A DNA stretch of 64,000 nt from Streptococcus sp. SPS1 (GTDB lineage: Bacteria > Bacillota > Bacilli > Lactobacillales > Streptococcaceae). The stretch lies in NCBI RefSeq assembly GCF_030439915.1, contig NZ_JAQFJG010000004.1, positions 62,001 through 126,000 on the forward strand. Direction: 5' to 3'. A program made the position numbers and the translations under genes. This document shows, in pieces, positions 7,310 to 14,824 of this stretch (within the stretch, counting starts at the first letter, position 1; every line of letters starts with the position of its first letter). The notes under the pieces were generated by a model. It was not told the DNA's origin. It ran no database searches and worked only from the letters and a program-made list of their open reading frames with translations.

Positions 7310-8320
7310 ATGGTAGTTAAAGTTGGTATTAACGGTTTCGGACGTATCGGTCGTCTTGCTTTCCGTCGTATCCAAAACGTAGAAGGTGTTGAAGTTACAC
7401 GCATCAACGACCTTACAGATCCAGTTATGCTTGCACACTTGTTGAAATACGACACAACTCAAGGTCGTTTCGACGGTACTGTTGAAGTTAAAGAAGGTGG
7501 ATTCGAAGTTAACGGTAAATTCGTTAAAGTTTCTGCTGAACGTGATCCAGAACAAATCGACTGGGCTAACGACGGTGTAGACATCGTTCTTGAAGCAACT
7601 GGTTTCTTTGCTACTAAAGCAGCTGCTGAAAAACACTTGCACGCTGGTGGTGCTAAGAAAGTTGTTATCACTGCTCCTGGTGGATCAGATGTTAAAACAG
7701 TTGTATTTAACACTAACCATGACGTTCTTGATGGTACTGAAACAGTTATCTCAGGTGCTTCATGTACTACAAACTGTTTGGCTCCAATGGCTAAAGCTCT
7801 TCATGACAACTTCGGTATCGTTGAAGGTTTGATGACTACTATCCACGGTTACACTGGTGACCAAATGGTTCTTGATGGACCACACCGTAAAGGTGACCTT
7901 CGCCGTGCTCGTGCTGCTGCAGCTAACATCGTTCCTAACTCAACTGGTGCTGCTAAAGCAATCGGTTTGGTTATCCCTGAATTGAACGGTAAATTGGATG
8001 GAGCTGCTCAACGTGTTCCTGTTCCAACAGGTTCTGTAACTGAATTGGTAGCAGTTCTTGAAAAGAACGTTACTGTTGATGAAGTGAACGCAGCTATGAA
8101 AGTAGCTTCAAACGAATCATACGGTTACACAGAAGATCCAATCGTATCTTCAGATATCGTAGGTATGTCTTACGGTTCATTGTTTGACGCAACTCAAACT
8201 AAAGTTCTTGACGTTGACGGTAAACAATTGGTTAAAGTTGTATCATGGTACGACAACGAAATGTCATACACTGCACAACTTGTTCGTACTCTTGAATACT
8301 TCGCAAAAATCGCTAAATAA
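7310..8320 (+). CDS. gapA: Glyceraldehyde-3-phosphate dehydrogenase
   Basis: NAD-dependent glycolytic enzyme converting glyceraldehyde-3-phosphate to 1,3-bisphosphoglycerate. It has 336 residues, the usual length. The Rossmann start [13 protein letters not shown] and the active-site SCTTNC (catalytic Cys152) are visible. ATG 7310 is chosen because AAGGAGG (7294-7300) precedes it and [10 protein letters not shown] is the family N-terminus; the open frame upstream to a TTG is non-coding leader. Codon use is strongly biased, as expected for a very highly expressed gene. In streptococci it also appears on the cell surface and binds plasminogen. Confidence 0.98.
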   Translation: MVVKVGINGFGRIGRLAFRRIQNVEGVEVTRINDLTDPVMLAHLLKYDTTQGRFDGTVEVKEGGFEVNGKFVKVSAERDPEQIDWANDGVDIVLEATGFFATKAAAEKHLHAGGAKKVVITAPGGSDVKTVVFNTNHDVLDGTETVISGASCTTNCLAPMAKALHDNFGIVEGLMTTIHGYTGDQMVLDGPHRKGDLRRARAAAANIVPNSTGAAKAIGLVIPELNGKLDGAAQRVPVPTGSVTELVAVLEKNVTVDEVNAAMKVASNESYGYTEDPIVSSDIVGMSYGSLFDATQTKVLDVDGKQLVKVVSWYDNEMSYTAQLVRTLEYFAKIAK

Positions 8321-8334
8321 TTCTTGAGTCGATA

Positions 8335-8363
8335 AAAAGCAAGGCCTCTTGGTCTTGCTTTTC
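8335..8363. terminator. gapA terminator
   Basis: AAAAGCAAG-GCC...GGT-CTTGCTTTT hairpin, 12 pairs with one G-T, with A and T runs on both sides. It can also serve the convergent rluD-like gene. Confidence 0.88.
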
Positions 8364-8388
8364 TTATATGGAAAAATGGATGACACAA

Positions 8389-9264
8389 TCATCCATTCTT
8401 TTTTAATTCTTTTTCAAAAGTATTCGAGAGGGCAGTGAAGCTTAATTTCTCTAATGTAAGCGGATGGGTAAAGGACAGTCGAAAGGCATGAAGCATAAGC
8501 CGACTTGTTTTTGATTTACTATTATAGAGAGGGTCGCCTAGGATCGGGGAGTTATGATGGGAAAGGTGGACACGAATCTGATGGGTTCGCCCTGTCTTTA
8601 GTTTGCAACGAACCAAGGAAGTCTTATTTGAGAATTGCTTTAATCTGCTTACATGCGTTTCAGCATATTGCCCATTTTTTGCATCAACTATTCTTTTTCT
8701 ACGATCATGGCGATCACGTCCAATTTTGTCTCTGAAAACAAGCTCTTTACGGTTGGCATTTCCATCAACTAGAGCCCAATATTCCCTAGAAATCTCTTTT
8801 TTCTCCAATAAGCGATTGAGAATGGGCAGGATAAAAGGATTTTTGGCAAAGAGAATCAAACCACTGGTTTCCATATCCAGGCGGTGAACGACATAGCAGG
8901 TTTGGCCAACATAGGCACTGACATGGTTAAGAAGGGCGATTTCGTTTGGCTGATTACCATGCGTTTTCATACCCTCAGGTTTGTTCACAATAACCAAGTG
9001 TTGATCTTGATAGACTTCTTGAATTAAGTCTGGGTTGCCCCAAGGGATTTCTTTTTCGGGATAATCTTCCTTGTCAAAAGTTAACTGGCAAATATCTCCA
9101 GGATTTACCATCTCGTTCCAGTGAACTTCTTCTTGGTTTATCAAAATATGTTTCTTGATTCTCAAAAAATGACGGATTTTTCTAGGGATGAGGAGTTGTT
9201 CCTCTAGTAATTGCTTAACCGTCATTGGAGGTAAAGAGGCGGGTAATGTAAATGTGAATTTCAT
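8389..9264 (-). CDS. RluA/RluD-family 23S rRNA pseudouridine synthase
   Basis: Converts specific uridines in RNA to pseudouridine. It has 291 residues: an S4-like N-terminal RNA-binding part (LPPMTVKQLLEEQLLIPRKIRHFLR) and a catalytic domain with HRLDMETSGLILFAK containing the nucleophilic Asp, then LKTGRTHQIRVHL. The minus-strand start lies six bases downstream of a TGTTACAAT extended -10 and has no SD, so the mRNA is probably leaderless. It is divergent from pbp2A. The exact uridine targets cannot be told from sequence. Confidence 0.93.
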   Translation of the reverse strand: MKFTFTLPASLPPMTVKQLLEEQLLIPRKIRHFLRIKKHILINQEEVHWNEMVNPGDICQLTFDKEDYPEKEIPWGNPDLIQEVYQDQHLVIVNKPEGMKTHGNQPNEIALLNHVSAYVGQTCYVVHRLDMETSGLILFAKNPFILPILNRLLEKKEISREYWALVDGNANRKELVFRDKIGRDRHDRRKRIVDAKNGQYAETHVSRLKQFSNKTSLVRCKLKTGRTHQIRVHLSHHNSPILGDPLYNSKSKTSRLMLHAFRLSFTHPLTLEKLSFTALSNTFEKELKKNG

Positions 9265-9270
9265 ACAGAT

Positions 9271-9279
9271 ATTGTAACA
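9271..9279 (-). promoter_or_regulatory. Extended -10 of the rluD-like gene (leaderless start)
   Basis: On the minus strand TGTTACAAT is followed by six bases and then the ATG, placing the transcription start at or beside the start codon. Confidence 0.65.
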
Positions 9280-9315
9280 AAAAAAGCCCTATTTGGATAG
9301 AAAATAGCTAAATTC

Positions 9316-9344
9316 TTGTCTTCCTATGATGAAGATGATAAAAT
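9316..9344 (+). promoter_or_regulatory. pbp2A promoter (leaderless start)
   Basis: TTGTCT (9316-9321), 17-base spacer, TAAAAT (9339-9344). Six bases follow and then ATG 9351; no SD is present. Confidence 0.65.
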
Positions 9345-9350
9345 AAACGC

Positions 9351-11546
9351 ATGAAATTAGATAAATTATTCGAGAAATTTCTTTCTCTTTTTAAAAAAGA
9401 AACAAGTGAACTAGAGGACTCTGATTCTACTAGCTTACGTCGCTCTCGTAGTGATCGAAAAAAATTAGCCCAAGTGGGTCCAATTCGAAAATTCTGGCGT
9501 CGCTATCACCTAACAAAGATTGTTCTTATACTAGGTTTGAGTGCAGGATTACTAGTTGGAACCTATTTGTTTGCTGTAGCCAAGTCAACCAATGTCAATG
9601 ATTTGCAAAACGCCTTGAAAACTCGGACTATCATTTTTGACCGTGAAGAAAAAGAGGCTGGTGCCTTGTCTGGTCAAAAAGGAACCTACGTTGAACTGAC
9701 TGACATCAGTAAAAACTTGCAGAATGCTGTTATTGCGACAGAAGATCGTTCTTTCTATAAAAACGACGGGATTAACTACGGCCGTTTCTTCTTGGCTATT
9801 GTCACTGCTGGTCGTTCAGGTGGTGGTTCTACTATTACCCAACAGCTGGCTAAAAACGCCTATTTGTCACAGGATCAAACTGTTGAGAGAAAAGCAAAAG
9901 AATTTTTCTTGGCTTTAGAATTGACTAAAAAATATAGCAAAAATCAGATCCTAACTATGTATCTTAACAACGCCTATTTTGGAAATGGTGTGTGGGGTGT
10001 AGAAGATGCGAGTAAGAAATACTTTGGAGTTTCTGCATCAGAAGTGAGTTTGGATCAAGCTGCGACTCTGGCAGGGATGCTCAAAGGGCCGGAACTGTAT
10101 AATCCTTTGAATTCCGTAGAGGATTCTACCAATCGTCGCGATACTGTTTTGCAAAATATGGTTGCAGCGGGATATATTGATAAAAATCAAGAAACTGAAG
10201 CTGCAGAAGTTGATATGACTTCGCAATTGCACGATAAGTATGAAGGAAAAATTTCAGATTACCGCTATCCTTCTTACTTTGATGCTGTGGTTAATGAAGC
10301 TGTTTCCAAGTATAATCTAACAGAGGAAGAGATTGTCAATAATGGTTACCGCATTTATACAGAGCTGGATCAAAACTACCAAGCAAATATGCAGGTTGTC
10401 TATGAAAATACATCGCTATTTCCGAGAGCAGAGGATGGAACATTTGCACAATCAGGAAGTGTAGCTCTTGAACCGAAAACAGGAGGAGTTCGTGGAGTTG
10501 TCGGTCAAGTTGCTGACAATGATAAAACTGGATTCCGGAATTTCAACTATGCAACCCAATCAAAACGTAGCCCTGGTTCTACAATTAAGCCTTTAGTTGT
10601 TTATACGCCAGCAGTTGAGGCAGGTTGGGCTTTGAATAAGCTCTTGGATAACCATACCATGCAGTATAACAGCTATAAGGTTGATAACTATGCAGGAATC
10701 AAAACGAGTCGAGAAGTTCCTATGTATCAAGCCTTGGCAGAATCGCTTAATCTACCTGCTGTTGCCACTGTTAATGATTTGGGCCTTGATAAGGCTTTTG
10801 AGGCAGGAGAAAAATTCGGACTCAACATGGAAAAGGTCGACCGTGTTCTTGGCGTCGCCTTGGGAAGTGGTGTCGAAACCAATCCTCTGCAAATGGCTCA
10901 AGCATATGCTGCCTTTGCAAATGAAGGTTTAATGCCGGAAGCTCATTTTATTAGTAGAATTGAAAATGCTAGTGGACAGGTTATTGCAAGCCATAAAAAT
11001 TCACAAAAACGGGTGCTTGATAAAGCTGTAGCTGACAAGATGACCAGTATGATGTTGGGGACGTTCACCAACGGAACTGGTGTTAGTTCATCACCTGCAG
11101 ACTATGTCATGGCAGGGAAAACTGGTACAACCGAAGCAGTTTTTAATCCTGAATACACAAGTGACCAGTGGGTAATTGGTTATACTCCGGATGTAGTGAT
11201 TAGTCACTGGCTTGGTTTTCCGACCACTGATGAAAATCACTATCTAGCAGGATCTACTTCAAACGGTGCAGCCCATGTCTTTAGAAATATTGCAAATACC
11301 ATTTTACCTTATACGCCAGGAAGTACCTTTACAGTTGAAAATGCATATAAGAAAAATGGAATTGCACCAGCTAACACAAAAAGACAAGTACAAACTAATG
11401 ATAATAGCCAGACAGATGATAATTTGTCTGATATTCGAGGACGTGCGCAAAGTCTAGTAGATGAGGCTAGTCGGGCTATCTCGGATGCTAAGATTAAGGA
11501 AAAAGCTCAAACAATATGGGATTCGGTAGTCAATCTATTTCGCTAG
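9351..11546 (+). CDS. pbp2A: Class A penicillin-binding protein 2A
   Basis: Bifunctional peptidoglycan synthase of 731 residues. It has a cytoplasmic N-terminus, a single TM anchor (about 56-78, IVLILGLSAGLLVGTYLF), a GT51 glycosyltransferase domain (catalytic Glu131 in ATEDRSFYKNDG, then GGSTITQQLAKN) and a transpeptidase domain with nucleophile Ser410 in the STIK tetrad, SLN at 465-467 and KTG at 590-592. All active-site motifs are intact. It acts outside the membrane in septal and peripheral wall synthesis. A Ser/Asp-rich tail ends at the stop. The upstream rluD-like gene is divergent, and an IS30 remnant abuts the 3' end. Confidence 0.97.
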   Translation: MKLDKLFEKFLSLFKKETSELEDSDSTSLRRSRSDRKKLAQVGPIRKFWRRYHLTKIVLILGLSAGLLVGTYLFAVAKSTNVNDLQNALKTRTIIFDREEKEAGALSGQKGTYVELTDISKNLQNAVIATEDRSFYKNDGINYGRFFLAIVTAGRSGGGSTITQQLAKNAYLSQDQTVERKAKEFFLALELTKKYSKNQILTMYLNNAYFGNGVWGVEDASKKYFGVSASEVSLDQAATLAGMLKGPELYNPLNSVEDSTNRRDTVLQNMVAAGYIDKNQETEAAEVDMTSQLHDKYEGKISDYRYPSYFDAVVNEAVSKYNLTEEEIVNNGYRIYTELDQNYQANMQVVYENTSLFPRAEDGTFAQSGSVALEPKTGGVRGVVGQVADNDKTGFRNFNYATQSKRSPGSTIKPLVVYTPAVEAGWALNKLLDNHTMQYNSYKVDNYAGIKTSREVPMYQALAESLNLPAVATVNDLGLDKAFEAGEKFGLNMEKVDRVLGVALGSGVETNPLQMAQAYAAFANEGLMPEAHFISRIENASGQVIASHKNSQKRVLDKAVADKMTSMMLGTFTNGTGVSSSPADYVMAGKTGTTEAVFNPEYTSDQWVIGYTPDVVISHWLGFPTTDENHYLAGSTSNGAAHVFRNIANTILPYTPGSTFTVENAYKKNGIAPANTKRQVQTNDNSQTDDNLSDIRGRAQSLVDEASRAISDAKIKEKAQTIWDSVVNLFR

Positions 11547-11550
11547 GGTA

Positions 11551-12057
11551 TCCACATTAACTCCCTTAGCCTTGATCATCATTTCAGGAGAAAACTTTTG
11601 GTTATGGTAGTGGAGAATCTTTTCCTTTATACTCAATGAAAATCAAAGAGCAAACTAGGAAGCTAGCCACAGGTTGCTCAAAGTACAGCTTTGAGGTTGC
11701 AGATAAAACTGACGAAGTCAGTAACCATACGTATGGCAAGGTGAAGCTGACGTGGTTTGCTCTTTGATTTTCGAAGAGTATTAGTTCCTTGGTTAAGCTT
11801 GATTTCTTGACCGAGCGCTTGCGATGATTTTCATAAGACTGTTGAGCATAGTCGGCAGAATAAACCTCTTTAAAGCGCCCTTTTCCAAGACATTGTCGGA
11901 CTGTCCCACGCTTGATTTCAGTATGGATAGTTTGAGGAGCTTTTCCAAGTAGAGAGGCAATTTCTCTATTTGATTTCCCTTCCTTTTTCCATCGTTCGAT
12001 TAAGCGATGGCTATCGATTGTCAAATGTTTGCCTTTTGTAGTATAAATGTTTTGCAT
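11551..12057 (-). pseudogene. IS30-family transposase remnant, split by a BOX element and 3'-truncated
   Basis: Minus-strand reading from an ATG at 12057 gives an IS30-type N-terminus: MQNIYTTKGKHLTIDSHRLI, then EIASLLGKAPQTIHTEIKRGT (helix-turn-helix). It runs to LTKEL. A BOX element (11630-11780) interrupts there. If the BOX and one TA are removed, the frame resumes as KEKILHYHNQKFSPEM, typical IS30 sequence, then stops at the end of pbp2A. The catalytic DDE domain is gone, so it cannot transpose. The right-hand end of the IS probably lies near 12070-12110. From there to the ccpA promoter I see no gene. Confidence 0.8.
11630..11780. repeat. BOX element (A-C type) inside the IS30 remnant
   Basis: Starts TACTCAATGAAAATCAAAG and ends ATTTTCGAAGAGTA, with one ACTGACGAAGTCAG core and a mutated boxA. 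Its right end carries GTTTGCTCTTTG in place of the usual TTTGAAGAG, giving unusually long terminal inverted repeats. Confidence 0.88.
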
Positions 12058-12277
12058 CTCTGTGCCTTTCTTGTGTTTTTGGTTGAACAACAAGTATAAC
12101 ACAGAGGTGTTTTCTTATGCCTATAACAGCTTCAAGCCTCTTATCAAATGAAATTGAGGACTAGCTATAAGCTAGTTGAACTATCTAATTTTTAGGAAGA
12201 CTGGGTGGCTAACTTCATTATAGAACTTTCAAACATAGTTTTCTCTGAAATTTTTTCAAACAATCTTCAAAAAATAC

Positions 12278-12306
12278 TTGAAAGTGTTTACAATTAGTGA
12301 TAAAAT
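12278..12306 (+). promoter_or_regulatory. ccpA promoter with overlapping cre-like site
   Basis: TTGAAA (12278-12283), 17-base spacer, TAAAAT (12301-12306). TGAAAGTGTTTACA at 12279-12292 matches the cre consensus TGWAARCGYTWNCA except for T in place of the central C. A further inverted repeat ATGAAAA/TTTTCAT (12322-12340) lies in the leader. Confidence 0.65.
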
Positions 12307-12391
12307 GGAATAAGTAGAAGCATGAAAACGAAATTTTCATACCGCCTCTTTTTTTGGAGTCTCGTGAGGTATGATATAGAAAGGAAATAGA

Positions 12392-13402
12392 ATGAATACA
12401 GACGATACAGTAACGATTTATGATGTCGCCCGTGAAGCAGGAGTTTCAATGGCGACGGTTAGCCGTGTAGTCAATGGCAATAAGAATGTAAAAGAGAACA
12501 CCCGTAAAAAAGTGCTTGAGGTGATTGACCGTTTGGATTACCGTCCAAACGCTGTGGCGCGTGGTCTTGCAAGTAAAAAGACAACCACTGTCGGTGTCGT
12601 GATTCCAAATATTACCAATGGTTATTTTTCGAGTTTGGCCAAGGGGATTGATGATATTGCAGAAATGTACAAATACAATATTGTCCTAGCTAATAGCGAT
12701 GAAGATAACGAGAAAGAAGTTTCTGTTGTCAATACTCTCTTTTCAAAGCAGGTAGATGGCATTATCTTTATGGGTTATCACTTGACAGATAAAATTCGCT
12801 CAGAATTTTCGCGTTCACGTACTCCGATTGTTCTCGCAGGAACTGTCGATGTTGAGCACCAGTTGCCAAGTGTCAATATTGACTATAAGCAAGCAACGAT
12901 TGATGCAGTGAGTTACCTTGCTAAAGAAAATGAGCGTATTGCTTTCGTTAGCGGTCCGCTAGTGGATGACATCAATGGTAAGGTTCGTTTAGTTGGCTAC
13001 AAGGAAGCCTTGAAAAAAGCAGGAATCGCTTATAGTGAGGGTTTGGTATTTGAATCTAAGTATAGCTATGATGATGGTTACGCCTTGGCAGAGCGTTTGA
13101 TTTCATCAAATGCAACTGCAGCAGTTGTGACAGGTGATGAGTTGGCAGCAGGAGTCTTGAACGGTTTGGCTGATAAGGGTGTTTCTGTACCAGAAGAATT
13201 TGAAATTATTACTAGTGATGATTCACAAATCTCACGCTTTACCCGTCCAAACTTGACAACGATTGCTCAACCTCTTTATGACCTTGGTGCCATTAGTATG
13301 CGTATGTTGACTAAGATTATGCACAAGGAAGAGTTGGAAGAACGTGAAGTTCTCTTACCTCATGGATTGACAGAACGTCGTTCAACACGAAAACGTAAAT
13401 AG
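12392..13402 (+). CDS. ccpA: Catabolite control protein A
   Basis: LacI/GalR-family regulator that binds cre sites with HPr-Ser-P and controls carbon use. It has 336 residues. The N-terminal helix-turn-helix TIYDVAREAGVSMATVSRVVNGN and hinge helix NAVARGLASKKTTTVGVV are intact, followed by the periplasmic-binding-like core and the C-terminal PNLTTIAQPLYDLG region. Start ATG 12392 follows GAAAGGAAATAG. A cre-like site in its own promoter suggests autoregulation. In many streptococci ccpA lies divergent to pepQ; here an IS30 remnant and an AT-rich gap occupy that side. Confidence 0.97.
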   Translation: MNTDDTVTIYDVAREAGVSMATVSRVVNGNKNVKENTRKKVLEVIDRLDYRPNAVARGLASKKTTTVGVVIPNITNGYFSSLAKGIDDIAEMYKYNIVLANSDEDNEKEVSVVNTLFSKQVDGIIFMGYHLTDKIRSEFSRSRTPIVLAGTVDVEHQLPSVNIDYKQATIDAVSYLAKENERIAFVSGPLVDDINGKVRLVGYKEALKKAGIAYSEGLVFESKYSYDDGYALAERLISSNATAAVVTGDELAAGVLNGLADKGVSVPEEFEIITSDDSQISRFTRPNLTTIAQPLYDLGAISMRMLTKIMHKEELEEREVLLPHGLTERRSTRKRK

Positions 13403-13404
13403 AA

Positions 13405-13437
13405 AAAATCAGGGAATCGAGAAGATTTCCTGATTTT
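13405..13437 (+). terminator. ccpA terminator
   Basis: Stem AAAATCAGGGAATC/GATTTCCTGATTTT (14 pairs, one G-T) directly after the stop codon. Confidence 0.85.
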
Positions 13438-13459
13438 GTGCTCTTAAACAAGAGATGTC

Positions 13460-13796
13460 GACTCAATGAATACCACAGAGCGGACTAGGCGGCTGGTTAA
13501 AGGCTGCGCAACACACTGCTTTGAGGTTGTAGATGAAACTGACGAAGTCAGCTCAACACACTGTTTTGAGGTTGCAGATAGAACTGACGAAGTCAGCTCA
13601 AGGCACTGTTTTGAGGTTGCAGATAGAACTGACGAAGTCAGCTCAAAACATGTTTTTGAGGTTGTAGATGAAACTGACGAAGTCAGCTCAACACACTGTT
13701 TTGAGGTTGCAGATAGAACTGACGAAGTCAGCTCAAGGCACTGTTTTGAGGTTGCAGATGGAAGCTGATGCGGTTTGAAGAGATTTTCGAAGAGTA
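13460..13796. repeat. Expanded BOX element with five boxB-type units
   Basis: Five 45-base units, each with ACTGACGAAGTCAG, flanked by a degenerate boxC-like end (GACTCAATGAA) and a shortened boxA end (GATTTTCGAAGAGTA). A 100-codon open frame across it is only the translated repeat. Its right end abuts the stop codon of ansA. Confidence 0.9.
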
Positions 13797-14759
13797 TTAG
13801 CCTTCCATATAGTCTTTCAAAGCTTGTCCTTTTAGTCCGGCATTGAGGGCAATGAGGAGTTTCAAGCGGGCTTTTTGGGCATTGAGTTCTTTAACAAAGA
13901 AGACACCTGCCTTTTGCAACTGTACGCCTCCACCCTGGTAGGCATAAACAGGCTCGGCAATACCGTTAAAGCATCGTGATACCAGAGCGACTGGGATTCC
14001 TTTTTGCAGAAGGCTTTCTAATTTTTGAGCCGTTTCTTTGGGAATATTACCAGCTCCGAAGGCTTGGATAATCAAACCGTCCAATTGTTCCAAATCCAGC
14101 ATATCAATCAGCTCATCTGTCATACCAGCATAAGCCGAGATGATAGGGACTAATCCTTGTATGTGATCAAGGTCAAAGCGGACACGAGGTTCAGCTGTTT
14201 TAAAGTAGAGTATTTCCTGTTTCATAATCAGGCCAAGTGGCCCGTGTGTTGGAGTCTGGAAGGTGCTGACGTTGGTCGTATGTGTTTTGGTGACATACTT
14301 GGCAGCGTGGATTTCATCGTTCATAACGACCAAAACTCCTTTGTCAGCAGCCCTGTCATCGCTAGCCACCCGTAAAGCACTCAGATAGTTATAAACACCG
14401 TCGCTACCGAGTTCGTTGGAGCTGCGCATGGCACCTGTTAGAACGATAGGCATATGGGGAACTTCCATGGTATCAAGGAAATAGGCTGTTTCCTCTAAAG
14501 TATCGGTCCCGTGTGTAATCACCACCCCATCGTAATTATCTGCTTCCTCTTTCATTTTTTGGTAGAGGGCCAGCATATGTTTGGGTTTGATATGGGGGCT
14601 TGGCAGGTTAAAAAAGTCTAAGGCGTGGACTTGGATTCCTTCAAGTGGGTTGGACACATGATTCATGGGATTATCTGAACTCGTCACAACAGCGCCAGAA
14701 GCATCGGCCTGCATGGAAATAGTCCCACCTGTATGTAAAACAAGGATTTTCTTAGGCAT
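13797..14759 (-). CDS. ansA: L-asparaginase, type I
   Basis: Cytosolic hydrolase turning asparagine into aspartate and ammonia. It has 320 residues. The two catalytic threonine motifs are present: TGGTIS near residue 10 and HGTDTLEETAYF near residue 85; also LTGAMR and the C-terminal RCFNGIAEP. SD-like AAGAGTGAG precedes the minus-strand ATG. The stop codon TAA sits at the junction with the BOX element, so the insertion may have set the C-terminus. It is transcribed divergently from the HAD gene through overlapping promoters. Confidence 0.95.
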   Translation of the reverse strand: MPKKILVLHTGGTISMQADASGAVVTSSDNPMNHVSNPLEGIQVHALDFFNLPSPHIKPKHMLALYQKMKEEADNYDGVVITHGTDTLEETAYFLDTMEVPHMPIVLTGAMRSSNELGSDGVYNYLSALRVASDDRAADKGVLVVMNDEIHAAKYVTKTHTTNVSTFQTPTHGPLGLIMKQEILYFKTAEPRVRFDLDHIQGLVPIISAYAGMTDELIDMLDLEQLDGLIIQAFGAGNIPKETAQKLESLLQKGIPVALVSRCFNGIAEPVYAYQGGGVQLQKAGVFFVKELNAQKARLKLLIALNAGLKGQALKDYMEG

Positions 14760-14783
14760 GATTTACTCACTCTTTCTGAAATG

Positions 14784-14802
14784 TGGTATAATCATTGTAT
14801 CA
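14784..14802. promoter_or_regulatory. Face-to-face promoters of ansA (-) and the HAD gene (+)
   Basis: Plus strand: TGGTATAAT at 14784-14792. Minus strand: TGATACAAT at 14802-14794. The two extended -10 boxes are one base apart and point at each other, so both cannot be occupied at once. Confidence 0.65.
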
Positions 14803-14824
14803 CAAAAGGGGAGATTGGGATAGG

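Noticed and set aside
13466..13768. 100-codon open frame with a repeating HCFEVADRTDEVSS pattern
   Set aside because: It is the translated BOX repeat; the 45-base unit keeps the frame by chance, and there is no SD or promoter.
13460..13796. CRISPR array
   Set aside because: The 45-base units are contiguous without unique spacers and match BOX boxB; no cas genes nearby.
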